Source of the DNA: Sulfurimonas sp. HSL-1656
GTDB lineage: Bacteria > Campylobacterota > Campylobacteria > Campylobacterales > Sulfurimonadaceae
DNA: 64,000 nt
Direction of reading: 5' to 3'
NCBI RefSeq assembly: GCF_039645585.1
Contig: NZ_CP147915.1
Span: 1,302,001 to 1,366,000 of the forward strand
Positions 43,226-51,528 of this stretch are shown here, in pieces (position 1 is the stretch's first letter; each line of letters starts with the position of its first letter). The notes beneath the pieces were generated by a model that worked only from the letters and a program-made list of their open reading frames with translations, had not been told where the DNA came from and ran no database searches. The position numbers were made by a program, and so were the translations under genes.

Positions 43226-43942
43226 ATGAACAGTTTTGATATTGGAAAATGGGTAGTGAAATTAATAAATACATCTCGATCATATTTTGATTTATTAGAA
43301 TTCGTTTTTGATGAGGATGCATTTAGTACCTACACAAGAAAGAAAAGTATTTACAGAAGTTCACCCGAACATATTGGGTTAATTGAAGTAATAGATTCTG
43401 TGCATAAAGAATATTTCACTAGGGAAATTCAAGATGGTATTGAACATGCTATCCAAAACTATTCTAATCAAATGATTGTGATACTAGCCACATACATTGA
43501 AACAATACATTCTGAGTTCTTTCAAAGTCTATTTTCTAACAATAATATGTTGATTTATGACTATGCTTCTACTAATAATGATCACAATGGATATATTAAA
43601 CTAAATTTTATTTTTGATGCAGATTCAAAAGAAGAAATAATAAACAATCTTATAACTATTGCCAAAAAAAATATACTTAATGGTTCTTTGAGAAAAATCA
43701 ATGAGAGAATATTTAAAATTACAAAATATCAAATTGATCAACAGCTGATTGATAGTATCCAATCAGACATTTTAGATAAGCGTAATGCTATTGTTCATGA
43801 ATCAATAGCTTCTATGATTAGAAAAGAAGACATTGATTATTATTTTGAGCTAACAGAAAAATATTTATTTGAATTAGGAAAAGCTTGTAAAAAAAGTGGG
43901 GCTTCTTGTATTGACCAGTCTGGTTGGCTAGAGACAACCTAA
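43226..43942 (+). CDS. HEPN-domain protein, possible RNase of a defence or toxin system
   Basis: The 238-residue protein is strongly AT-rich in codon use compared with all neighbours. Its C-terminal half is helical and carries LDKRNAIVHES, where R186-N187 and H191 form the R-(N)-x3-H motif of HEPN nucleases. The N-terminal part is helical with no known family. Similar orphan HEPN proteins occur in defence islands and cleave RNA when activated. No antitoxin or partner is visible on either side. AAAGGG precedes the start. The atypical composition suggests recent transfer. Confidence 0.68.
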   Translation: MNSFDIGKWVVKLINTSRSYFDLLEFVFDEDAFSTYTRKKSIYRSSPEHIGLIEVIDSVHKEYFTREIQDGIEHAIQNYSNQMIVILATYIETIHSEFFQSLFSNNNMLIYDYASTNNDHNGYIKLNFIFDADSKEEIINNLITIAKKNILNGSLRKINERIFKITKYQIDQQLIDSIQSDILDKRNAIVHESIASMIRKEDIDYYFELTEKYLFELGKACKKSGASCIDQSGWLETT

Positions 43943-44030
43943 CAATCAGAGGAGACAATAAAAACACCTGTAAGCGGCTTTTTTTCTTGCTCATTTCAAC
44001 TTGACTCATCATCAAGAAATAGGAGACATC

Positions 44031-44510
44031 ATGCCAACAATCCACGAAAAGCGAATGACCGCCAGACCCGAAGGGGAATTCGTCGTCTTCCTGATCGGGA
44101 TGCGCATCAACAAACCGTGGAAGGTCCACAAGTGGCTGCCGGTCGCGCTGGCGATGCCGCGGATGCTCAAGGAGCTGCAGGCTGACCCGGAGCTGGGGCT
44201 GCTGCACTACGAGCAGTGGTTCGGGCGGACGATCATCCTGGTGCAGTACTGGAAGTCGTTCGAGCACCTGGAGCAGTTCGCGGGGCTCAAAGACGGGGAA
44301 CACCCGCCGGCATGGGCGCAGTTCAACAAGCGCGTGGGTTCAAGCGGCGACGTCGGCATCTGGCATGAAACCTATGTCGTGCGGCCGGGGCAGTATGAAA
44401 ACATCTATCACAATATGCCGCAGTTCGGGCTGGCGAAGGCGTTCGGTTTTGTCGAAGCGGAGGGCCGCCATACGACGGCCAGGGGGCGCCTGGAGGGCGG
44501 GCGGGGTTAG
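44031..44510 (+). CDS. DUF4188-family protein
   Basis: The 159-residue protein starts at ATG 44031 behind AGGAGAC. It resembles the DUF4188 group of ferredoxin-like alpha/beta-barrel proteins, some linked to haem-dependent monooxygenase or dehydratase clusters: [31 protein letters not shown] at the start and [14 protein letters not shown] in the middle. Function is not established. It is convergent with glyS, overlapping its end by 4 bases. Confidence 0.75.
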   Translation: MPTIHEKRMTARPEGEFVVFLIGMRINKPWKVHKWLPVALAMPRMLKELQADPELGLLHYEQWFGRTIILVQYWKSFEHLEQFAGLKDGEHPPAWAQFNKRVGSSGDVGIWHETYVVRPGQYENIYHNMPQFGLAKAFGFVEAEGRHTTARGRLEGGRG

Positions 44511-46555
44511 ATCGAGATCTCTTTGATGTCCGCGATGCCCAGCAGCGTCTTGTAGACGGAGGCGACGAGGGCTTTGCGGTTGTAGCGGACGGCTTCGTCC
44601 TCGGCATTGACCATAACGTTGTCAAAGAAAGCGTCGAGCTCCGGCTTCAGTCCGAAGAGCGCGTCGAGTTCCGCTTCGTAACTGTCGTACTCGGCGTCGA
44701 CGACGGCTTTGAATGCTTTATAGAGCGCGCCCTCTTCCACCGCCTCGAAACGGCTCACATCGATATTGAGCGGGCCGTTGACATCGAAGTCCTTGGTGAT
44801 GTTCGCGACGCGTTTGAAGGTCGAGAACATCGTCGAGAAGCTTTCGGATTCCACGAAGCTTGCGACAGCCTTGATCTTCGCATCGAGGGAGAGGATCTCC
44901 CGTTCGCCGGAGGCGAGGACCGCCGCAACGATGGAAGGGTTAACCTTGTAGTACTGGTTGACCCGCTCGATAAAGAAGGATTCGAGCTTTTCGAAGTCGA
45001 TCCCCTTGTATTTGGCACCGAGTTCGCGCAGGGTCGCGGCGATGTCAAAGGGCAGGCTGTGAGCCAGCGCGATACGTACGATCCCGTTGACAGCGCGGCG
45101 CAGACCGAATGGGTCGCGTGAACCGGTCGGGATCTGGTCGACGCTGAAGAGCCCCAGGAGCGTGTCGAGCTTGATCGCGAGGGCCACGAGGGCGCTGAAG
45201 CGTGTCGACGGTACCGGGGAGTCCTCGCCTTCGGGGAGGTACTGCTCTTTGATGGCAAGGGCGACTTCGTCCGCTTCGCCCAACGCCTTCGCGTAGTAGT
45301 AACCCATCAGGCCCTGTAGCTCGGTAAACTCGTAGACCATTTCGCTCATCAGGTCGGCCTTGGCCAGTTCGACGGCGCGCTGCAGCAGCTCCTGGTTCAT
45401 CTCGTAAGAAAGGCTATTCTCCGCCGTCACGAGGTCGCCGTAGCGCTCAAAGAGGGCGTCGGCGATGTCGTGCTCGCGGTCGATCTTGTCGCGGAGCGTT
45501 CCCAGACCGTCCATAAAGACGACCTTCTCCAGCCCCTCGGTGCTGAGCCCCTTGTTCAGGTCGTTGTCGTAGAAGAAAAGCGCATCGGCGAGGCGCGGGC
45601 GCAGGACCCGCTCGTTGCCTTCGACGACCTTGCTGAAGTCTTCTGTCAAAGCGTTGGAGACGACGACGAACTGGTTGACGAGCTTGCCGTCCTTGAAAAC
45701 CGGGAAGTAGCGCTGGTGCTCCTTCATGGAGGTGATGATGACCTCCGGCGGCAGGCGCAGGAAAGTGTCGTCAAAGCTTCCCAGCAGCGGCGTCGGGTGC
45801 TCCGTGATGGCGATGACCTCGTCGAGCAGGTCGGCATCTACCTCGATGGCGATGCCGTGCGCTTTTTCAAGCGCTTCGAAAGCGTCGAGGATCGTCTTGC
45901 GGCGGTCGTCGGCGAAGAGCGTTACCGCACCCGTTTCGAGCAGTTCGAAGTACTGTTTTTCGTCCGCGACCATCTGCGGCTCGAAGCTGTGCATGCGGTG
46001 CACGTAGGTGACCGGGGCACTCTTGACGTTGAAGAGGGTCATGTCGACGCTCTCGCCCTCCATCATGACGTTGACCCAGCGGATCGGGCGGATGAAGCTC
46101 TCTTCGAGCGCGCCCCAGCGCATGGACTTGCCGAAGCCGAGACTTTTCAGCCACTGGGAAAGCATCCCCTCGAGCAGTGCCTTTGAGGGCTGGCCCTTGA
46201 TCTCGTTTTTATAGTAGAGGACCTCTTTGCCGCCCTTCTCCGCGCGGCCGACCTCGTCCAGCGAGACGCCGCATTTGCGTGCGAACCCTTCCGCCGCCGG
46301 CGTCGCTTTGCCGTCTTTGTAGGCAATGGCAATAGGCGCTCCGAAAAGCTCCTCGGTCGTGTCGTCCTGGGCGCTCTTGAACTCGCGGTGCCACAGCACG
46401 AGGCGGCGCGGCGTGTAGTAGAACTCGAACTCGCACATCAGCGCATTGTCCTCGAGCACTTTCGCCCACTTCTTCTCGATGTTTGCAAGCTCGCCCAGCA
46501 GCGGTACCGCCGGCAGCTCCTCTACCCCGATTTCGATCAATAGTGTCTTCAGCAT
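44507..46555 (-). CDS. glyS: Glycine-tRNA ligase, beta subunit
   Basis: The 682-residue protein begins [20 protein letters not shown] and contains [34 protein letters not shown] and [18 protein letters not shown], hallmarks of bacterial GlyS. With the alpha subunit GlyQ, not in this window, it charges tRNA-Gly. I start at ATG 46555; the frame runs 28 codons further upstream without family sequence. The divergent gene on the right begins 175 bases away. Confidence 0.94.
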   Translation of the reverse strand: MLKTLLIEIGVEELPAVPLLGELANIEKKWAKVLEDNALMCEFEFYYTPRRLVLWHREFKSAQDDTTEELFGAPIAIAYKDGKATPAAEGFARKCGVSLDEVGRAEKGGKEVLYYKNEIKGQPSKALLEGMLSQWLKSLGFGKSMRWGALEESFIRPIRWVNVMMEGESVDMTLFNVKSAPVTYVHRMHSFEPQMVADEKQYFELLETGAVTLFADDRRKTILDAFEALEKAHGIAIEVDADLLDEVIAITEHPTPLLGSFDDTFLRLPPEVIITSMKEHQRYFPVFKDGKLVNQFVVVSNALTEDFSKVVEGNERVLRPRLADALFFYDNDLNKGLSTEGLEKVVFMDGLGTLRDKIDREHDIADALFERYGDLVTAENSLSYEMNQELLQRAVELAKADLMSEMVYEFTELQGLMGYYYAKALGEADEVALAIKEQYLPEGEDSPVPSTRFSALVALAIKLDTLLGLFSVDQIPTGSRDPFGLRRAVNGIVRIALAHSLPFDIAATLRELGAKYKGIDFEKLESFFIERVNQYYKVNPSIVAAVLASGEREILSLDAKIKAVASFVESESFSTMFSTFKRVANITKDFDVNGPLNIDVSRFEAVEEGALYKAFKAVVDAEYDSYEAELDALFGLKPELDAFFDNVMVNAEDEAVRYNRKALVASVYKTLLGIADIKEISI

Positions 46556-46686
46556 ATCTATCCCGTCGAATAAAAAGTATCGCGATTTTAGCGCGTGGCA
46601 GGTTAAAAGCGGATGATAGCGCCCGCCCCCGGGGGCCATTGCCGCTTAAATCGGCACGCCCCCTCCGAATTTTTACGCAGGTACCC

Positions 46687-46692
46687 TATAAT
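46687..46692 (+). promoter_or_regulatory. -10 box for the HugZ-like gene
   Basis: TATAAT lies 38 bases before the HugZ-like start codon in the divergent gap from glyS. No clear -35 element is present. Confidence 0.5.
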
Positions 46693-46729
46693 AGCACCAT
46701 ATTTCGCCCCGCTTTAAAGGCCTGGACCC

Positions 46730-47206
46730 ATGCTCGATTTTCTCTCCGCGTTCCGCAGCACTGTTATCGGAACGACTGACGCCGACGGTTTCCCCTTCGC
46801 CTCCTACGCCCCTTTTGTCCGCGACGATCACCGCTACTACGTCTTTATCAGCGACATCGCACGCCATGCGGCCAACCTACGCCGGGAGGGGCGCGCATCG
46901 CTCTTCTTTATAGAGGATGAGTGCAACGCCGAAAACCTCTTTGCACGCAAACGGGTCTCGCTGCAGTGCGAAACGCGCATCGTCCCCCGCGAAGACGAGC
47001 GCTTCGATGCCATCATGTCCCGTTTCAAGGAGACCTTCAGCCCCGGGATGATCTCGGGTTTGATGCAGATGCAGGATTTCCACCTCCACGAGTTCACCTC
47101 CGTCGGCGGGGAGGCGGTCTTCGGTTTCGGCGAAGCCTATACCCTCGGCGGGGAGCACATGGAGACCCTGCTTCCGCGCCGCGGCGGCGGGCATAAAAAG
47201 GGGTGA
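46730..47206 (+). CDS. HugZ-like FMN-binding split-barrel protein
   Basis: The 158-residue protein has the pyridoxamine-phosphate-oxidase-like fold: AFRSTVIGTTDADGFPFASYAPFV at the start, ASLFFIEDECNAENLFARKRVSLQ in the middle and VGGEAVFGFGEAYTLGG at the end. The last block recalls HugZ, the haem-degrading oxygenase of Helicobacter and Campylobacter. Whether it degrades haem is not certain; the C-terminal loop with His residues that bind haem in HugZ is only partly recognisable here (HLHEF, GGGHKKG). It lies 36 bases upstream of cardiolipin synthase. Confidence 0.72.
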   Translation: MLDFLSAFRSTVIGTTDADGFPFASYAPFVRDDHRYYVFISDIARHAANLRREGRASLFFIEDECNAENLFARKRVSLQCETRIVPREDERFDAIMSRFKETFSPGMISGLMQMQDFHLHEFTSVGGEAVFGFGEAYTLGGEHMETLLPRRGGGHKKG

Positions 47207-47242
47207 ATCACGCTATGCTGTCAGTAAACGCAAAGGGGTAGG

Positions 47243-48631
47243 ATGAATTTCGACTGGCTGCACCTGCTGTTCTTTCACACCTTCGTCATCCTCGGCGAAC
47301 TGATGGTCATCGCCTCGCTGCTGCACATGATCTACCAGCGGCGCACCCCGTCGAGCATGATGGCCTGGATGCTCGCCATCGTGCTGCTGCCCTACCTCGC
47401 CGTTCCCCTCTACTTTGTCCTGGGATCGCGCAAACGCCGCTCACGCTACCTCAAGACGGCCTTCGACATGCGCGAGACCGAGGCCGCCGTCACCCAGGCC
47501 AACCCCATCGACGGCATCCTGCGCAACAACGGCATCCCCGGGGCGACCTCCGGCAACCGTTTCACCATGCTCTTCGAGGGGACCGAAGCCTACAGTGCCC
47601 TCCTGGAGCAGATCCGTGCGGCCCGGGAGAGCATCTGGCTGAGCACCTACGTCTTCAAACACGACGCGGTGACCGCTGCACTGACCGAAGCGCTCATCGC
47701 CAAACGGCGCGAAGGGGTCGAGGTGAAGCTTCTCGTCGACGCCCTGGGTTCCTGGCCGCTCTACTTCTGGCAGTTTCCCCTCGGCGCGCTGCGCAAAGCC
47801 GGGGTGGAGGTCTGCTTCTTCATGCCGATCCTGCGGATGCCCTTTCGCAACTACATCAACCTCCGCAACCACCGTAAGATCTACCTGTTTGACCGCACGA
47901 TGGTGCTAACCGGCGGGATGAACCTCTCCGGCGAGTACATGGGGCCGCTGCCCGACGCCAAACGGTGGGAGGACCTGCTCTTTCGCATCGAGGGGCCGGC
48001 GGCCTACCACTACGCGGAGATCTTCGCCGCCGACTGGGCCTATGCCTCCGAAGCTGCGGCACCCGCGCCGGGCACCCCCGTACGCACCGACGGCGACGCG
48101 TACGTGCAGGTCGTCCCTTCCGGTCCCGACGTCCCGGGCGACGCCCTTTTTGAAGCGCTCCTCAGTGCCGTCTACGCCGCCCGCGAACGCATCTGGATCG
48201 TCACGCCCTATTTCGTCCCCGACGCCTCGCTGATGCAGGCGCTGACCATCGCCAACACCAAGGGCGTCGACGTCAAGCTCATCACCCCGCGCGAGTCCAA
48301 CCACCTCCTCGCCGATCTCGCCCGCAGCAGCTACATGCGCGAGCTCGAAGAAGCCGGTATCCATGTCGCCCTCTACGAAGGCACGATGCTCCACGCGAAG
48401 GCGATCCTTTTCGACGATCTCGGCGCCATGCTGGGATCGGTCAACATCGACAACCGCAGCCTGCTGCTCAATTACGAAGTCGTCAGTTTCGCCTACTCCG
48501 AACGCATCATCAGCGAGACGGAATCGTGGATGGCAACGCTGCTGAAACGTTCGACCGTCAGCATCCGTCCCGCCGGACGGTTTCGGCGGCTGGGCGAGAA
48601 CCTGATGCGCCTCATCGCACCGCAGCTGTAG
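47243..48631 (+). CDS. cls: Cardiolipin synthase (phospholipase D superfamily)
   Basis: The 462-residue protein has two N-terminal membrane helices followed by two phospholipase-D HKD motifs, NHRKIYLFDRTMVLTGGMN and MLHAKAILFDDLGAMLGSVN, each with the H-x-K-x4-D pattern. It joins two phosphatidylglycerol molecules to make cardiolipin and glycerol at the inner membrane. Length and motif spacing match ClsA. It starts behind AAAGGGGTAGG and is likely co-transcribed with the HugZ-like gene. Confidence 0.93.
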   Translation: MNFDWLHLLFFHTFVILGELMVIASLLHMIYQRRTPSSMMAWMLAIVLLPYLAVPLYFVLGSRKRRSRYLKTAFDMRETEAAVTQANPIDGILRNNGIPGATSGNRFTMLFEGTEAYSALLEQIRAARESIWLSTYVFKHDAVTAALTEALIAKRREGVEVKLLVDALGSWPLYFWQFPLGALRKAGVEVCFFMPILRMPFRNYINLRNHRKIYLFDRTMVLTGGMNLSGEYMGPLPDAKRWEDLLFRIEGPAAYHYAEIFAADWAYASEAAAPAPGTPVRTDGDAYVQVVPSGPDVPGDALFEALLSAVYAARERIWIVTPYFVPDASLMQALTIANTKGVDVKLITPRESNHLLADLARSSYMRELEEAGIHVALYEGTMLHAKAILFDDLGAMLGSVNIDNRSLLLNYEVVSFAYSERIISETESWMATLLKRSTVSIRPAGRFRRLGENLMRLIAPQL

Positions 48632-48669
48632 CCCCATTTTCCGGGCCCTTAGGGATTTATTAAATCAGA

Positions 48670-48675
48670 TATAAT
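48670..48675 (+). promoter_or_regulatory. -10 box upstream of the SORL gene
   Basis: TATAAT sits in very AT-rich DNA, and a second candidate, TACAAT (48712-48717), is closer to the gene. The rhythm of T-rich tracts upstream is typical of sigma-70 promoters in Campylobacterota. Which box is used cannot be told. Confidence 0.45.
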
Positions 48676-48749
48676 TTCTCTTATTTATGTTTTATTAAAT
48701 CTTTGCAGGTGTACAATGCACGCGTAAATCAAAAACAGAAGGAAATGCC

Positions 48750-49139
48750 ATGCCAACTATCAACCGCTATGTCGACATCGACACTGTCGAACGCGAAGCA
48801 AAAAAAGACTACATCGACCGCCACTCTCCGTTCATCCACTGTGATGCTACGGCGAAAAAAGGTGAAAAGTTCCCGGTAACGGTCAAAATGGGTAACGAAT
48901 ATACGCACCCGGACGATCCGGACCACTTCATCGAAAGCATCCGCCTCTTCAACGGCGAAACGCTCCTCGGTGAAGCTTCTTTCACTTCCGGTATGCTCGG
49001 CGGACAGGATATGAAAGGTCACGCAGAAGTGACTTTCAACATCATCCCGAGCAAAAAGATGAAGCTGGTTGCGCAGGCTTACTGTACAAAACACGGTCTC
49101 TGGGAAAACGAGCCGGTCGAAGTCACAGTCGAAGACTGA
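48750..49139 (+). CDS. Class II superoxide reductase-like (SORL) protein
   Basis: The 129-residue protein matches the neelaredoxin/desulfoferrodoxin C-terminal fold. Conserved residues include His in RHSPFIHC, EYTHPDDPDHFIE with two His and AYCTKHGLWEN with Cys and His, giving the four-His, one-Cys square-pyramidal iron site. It would reduce superoxide to hydrogen peroxide in the cytoplasm without making oxygen, useful to a microaerobe. It has its own promoter region and a terminator, so it is a single-gene unit. Codon use is strongly biased, suggesting high expression. Confidence 0.82.
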   Translation: MPTINRYVDIDTVEREAKKDYIDRHSPFIHCDATAKKGEKFPVTVKMGNEYTHPDDPDHFIESIRLFNGETLLGEASFTSGMLGGQDMKGHAEVTFNIIPSKKMKLVAQAYCTKHGLWENEPVEVTVED

Positions 49140-49149
49140 TTTCCCTCTC

Positions 49150-49176
49150 CCGCCGCGCCTTTGCGGCGGTTTTTTT
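49150..49176 (+). terminator. Rho-independent terminator of the SORL gene
   Basis: CCGCCGC-GCCTTT-GCGGCGG is followed by seven T residues, 11 bases past the stop codon. It is among the two clearest intrinsic terminators in the window. Confidence 0.9.
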
Positions 49177-49216
49177 ATAATCCTCTTTTAACACCGCATT
49201 CACTATACTCTGATTC

Positions 49217-49879
49217 ATGAAATCGTACCAGAACGCTGCGCTTCTGCAGAACCTTTACCGGCTCAAAGCCCTGGGATTCGACTACTGCGACCCGGTCATC
49301 GTCAACCCGCGCGGCGCCCCCGGCGAACTGCCTAACGACCTGGCTGCCCTGCAGCGTATCGTCAGCAGCTGCCACCTCTGCGACCTGGCCAAGATCCGGC
49401 GCCAGAGCATGGCCGGAACAGGCAGCGGCAATGCGGACCTCATGATCATCGACGCCTACGTCTCCATGGCCCAGGACGAGAGCGGGGACTACTTCGCCGG
49501 CCGCTCCGGCGCGTCGCTGGAGAGCATGATCACCAATGTCCTTGGGCTCGACCCCGCCGCGGTCTACCTGACCCATGCCGTCAAGTGCAAGGGGGCCGGG
49601 ACCCAGAAACCGACGGCGTCGGAGTGCAGCAGCTGCAAGCCCTACTGGCGCAAAGAGATCGAACTCGTCCGCCCGAAAGTCATCGTCACCCTCGGCCCCG
49701 ACGCCTACAGCATCGTCACCGACGACAGCACCCCTTTCGAGCAGGTGCGCGGGCACAAGATCGACTATGACAAAGGCACCCTGCTCGTGCCGCTGTACCA
49801 CCCGCAGTACCTGCTGCGCAACCCGTCGCTCAAGAAAGTGACGTTCTTTGACCTCCAAAACATTAAGGCTGCCCTGTGA
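49217..49879 (+). CDS. Uracil-DNA glycosylase superfamily protein (family 4/5-like)
   Basis: The 220-residue protein has the iron-sulphur cysteines of family 4/5 enzymes: CHLCDLAKIRR near residue 52, a lone Cys in AVKCKGAG and CSSCKPYW. The C-terminal motif LVPLYHPQYLLRNP corresponds to the HPS(Y)LL signature. The catalytic block IIDAYVSMAQDESGDYFAGRSG differs from the typical GEAPG form, so substrate range may differ. It would remove uracil or other deaminated bases from DNA. It overlaps the next gene (GTGA). Confidence 0.8.
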   Translation: MKSYQNAALLQNLYRLKALGFDYCDPVIVNPRGAPGELPNDLAALQRIVSSCHLCDLAKIRRQSMAGTGSGNADLMIIDAYVSMAQDESGDYFAGRSGASLESMITNVLGLDPAAVYLTHAVKCKGAGTQKPTASECSSCKPYWRKEIELVRPKVIVTLGPDAYSIVTDDSTPFEQVRGHKIDYDKGTLLVPLYHPQYLLRNPSLKKVTFFDLQNIKAAL

Positions 49880-51153
49880 GAACCCTTCTGATTGCTCTTT
49901 TACTGCTTCCCGCGCTGCTTTTCGCCCGCAGCGGTGTCGTCTCCGGCATTCCCCTGCCCAAGACCTACGTGCTCAACCTCGATCCTTATGAATGCGACAC
50001 CGACTGCCTCGAGGATCTCGTCGAACACGAACAGTTCTTCTCCCTGCTCGCGCAGATGCCCGAGCCGGTCGAGGATGAGGCCCTGAACGAACAGCGCCTG
50101 ATCTACGTCGCCCTTTTCAACATCGACGGCGCCGTTATCGGGACCGGGGTGCGTTTTGCGCTGCTGCTGCCCGAGCGGGTCATTGGCCGCTACGCCGCAT
50201 CGACGACGAACAGCGTGCTCGCCTACCTGCTGGGCAAGAACCGTGATTTCGAGCTCAAGACCTTCAACATCGGCGGCGAAAGCCCCGAGGAGATCCGCGC
50301 CGGGCTCTCCGATGTCTCCCAGGAGCATTTTCACTACGTGATCGCCCCCTTTACCAAACAGGGTGCCGATACGCTGGTGCAGATGCGCCCGCGCTGCAGC
50401 GTCTACGTGCCGACTGTCAACATCGCCGACGTGAACGCCACTGAGCTCGAAGAGAGCGGCGGGCGCTTCTACTTCGGCGGGATCAACTACAAAGAGCAGA
50501 TCGGGAAACTGCTGGAGAACGCCACGCCGCCGCTGGTCATCTTCTATGATCAGTCCGCCCTGGGCGAAGAGCTCAAAAGCGCGGCCGAAAGCGCCTACCT
50601 CGAGCGTTTTGCAGACGAAGACCCCCGCAGTTTCGATGCGGCCGGCCGTACCATCTACGCCTACCCCATCGACAAGCGGACGACCAACCTGAAACACATT
50701 CTCGATCAGAATGAAAAACTCCAGCACGGTACGTTCCTGCTCAACACGCCGCTGGTCAAAAGCGCGATGATCATGTCCCAGCTGACCCTCTACGATGCCA
50801 ACGCCACGCAGGTGCTTGCAACGCAGATCGGCTACAACTCCATGCTCTTCGACATCACCCAGCCGCAGGACCGCGAAAACATGCTCGTCGCCAACTCCAT
50901 CGGGGCGCAGAACGGGGTGCTCGTCGAGAGCAACAAACTGCTGCAGAACGATATCGAGTACGACTGGATCAACTATGCAACGACGCTGGGAATTGATTAT
51001 TTCTACTCGCTGGCCGCGGGATCGCCGCGTGAGTACACGGTGCCTATCGAGGATAACCAGGTGGCCTATCCCGTCACGATCTACCGTGCGGGGATTTCGC
51101 GCTTTTCAGCGCTTGAAGAGGAGAAGGAGTCTCCGTTCGACTCACTCTTCTAG
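49876..51153 (+). CDS. Periplasmic protein with a penicillin-binding-activator-like fold
   Basis: The 425-residue protein starts at GTG 49876, overlapping the previous stop, with a signal peptide (MRTLLIALLLLPALLFA). The mature part alternates beta strands and helices like type I periplasmic binding proteins or LpoA-type activators (VIAPFTKQGADTLVQ, YVPTVNIADVNA, LVIFYDQSALGEELKSAAESAYLERF). No lipobox Cys is present. Function is unknown; a scaffold or solute-binding role fits best. Its end overlaps the convergent YbgC gene by 12 bases. Confidence 0.68.
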   Translation: MRTLLIALLLLPALLFARSGVVSGIPLPKTYVLNLDPYECDTDCLEDLVEHEQFFSLLAQMPEPVEDEALNEQRLIYVALFNIDGAVIGTGVRFALLLPERVIGRYAASTTNSVLAYLLGKNRDFELKTFNIGGESPEEIRAGLSDVSQEHFHYVIAPFTKQGADTLVQMRPRCSVYVPTVNIADVNATELEESGGRFYFGGINYKEQIGKLLENATPPLVIFYDQSALGEELKSAAESAYLERFADEDPRSFDAAGRTIYAYPIDKRTTNLKHILDQNEKLQHGTFLLNTPLVKSAMIMSQLTLYDANATQVLATQIGYNSMLFDITQPQDRENMLVANSIGAQNGVLVESNKLLQNDIEYDWINYATTLGIDYFYSLAAGSPREYTVPIEDNQVAYPVTIYRAGISRFSALEEEKESPFDSLF

Positions 51154-51522
51154 CAGCGCCTTCAGTTTTTCTTTCTTGGCCGCATCGAGCCGGCCGATAC
51201 GCCCGTCGGTCATGAGGTAGACGAGCTGCACGTCGAGGGTAAAAAGCAGTTCGCCACCGCGCCGCACCTTCTGATGCATCTGCAGCCCCGTGCCCCTGAC
51301 AGACACGACCTCCGCAGAGACCTCAAGCAGATCCCCCAGTACCGCCGAACCGAGGTAGTCCGCTTCGAGATGGCGCACGACAAAGTGCCCTCCTTCAAAC
51401 AGCGGTGACTCCCCCTTACTGAAGAAGAGCTCGCTGCGGGCGCGTTCGCAGAATTTCAGGTAGTTGGCGTAATAGACGACGCCGCCCGTGTCCGTGTCTT
51501 CGTAATAGACGCGAATCGTCAT
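51142..51522 (-). CDS. ybgC: Acyl-CoA thioesterase, YbgC/TolQ-operon type
   Basis: The 126-residue hot-dog protein starts MTIRVYYEDTDTGGVVYYANYLKFCERAR, with the catalytic Asp in DTDTGG, the hallmark of the 4-hydroxybenzoyl-CoA thioesterase/YbgC group. It hydrolyses short acyl-CoA or acyl carrier protein derivatives. It is usually near tol-pal genes; here it closes the glycogen operon, 6 bases after the phosphorylase-like gene, which seems a chance association. I use ATG 51522, not the GTG six bases upstream. Confidence 0.87.
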   Translation of the reverse strand: MTIRVYYEDTDTGGVVYYANYLKFCERARSELFFSKGESPLFEGGHFVVRHLEADYLGSAVLGDLLEVSAEVVSVRGTGLQMHQKVRRGGELLFTLDVQLVYLMTDGRIGRLDAAKKEKLKALLEE

Positions 51523-51528
51523 CGGCAC

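Noticed and set aside
43169-43943. GTTAGGTT and AACCTAAC as terminal inverted repeats around the HEPN gene
   Set aside because: Only 8 bases, the right copy overlaps the stop codon, and no target duplication is visible. Too weak to call an attachment site.
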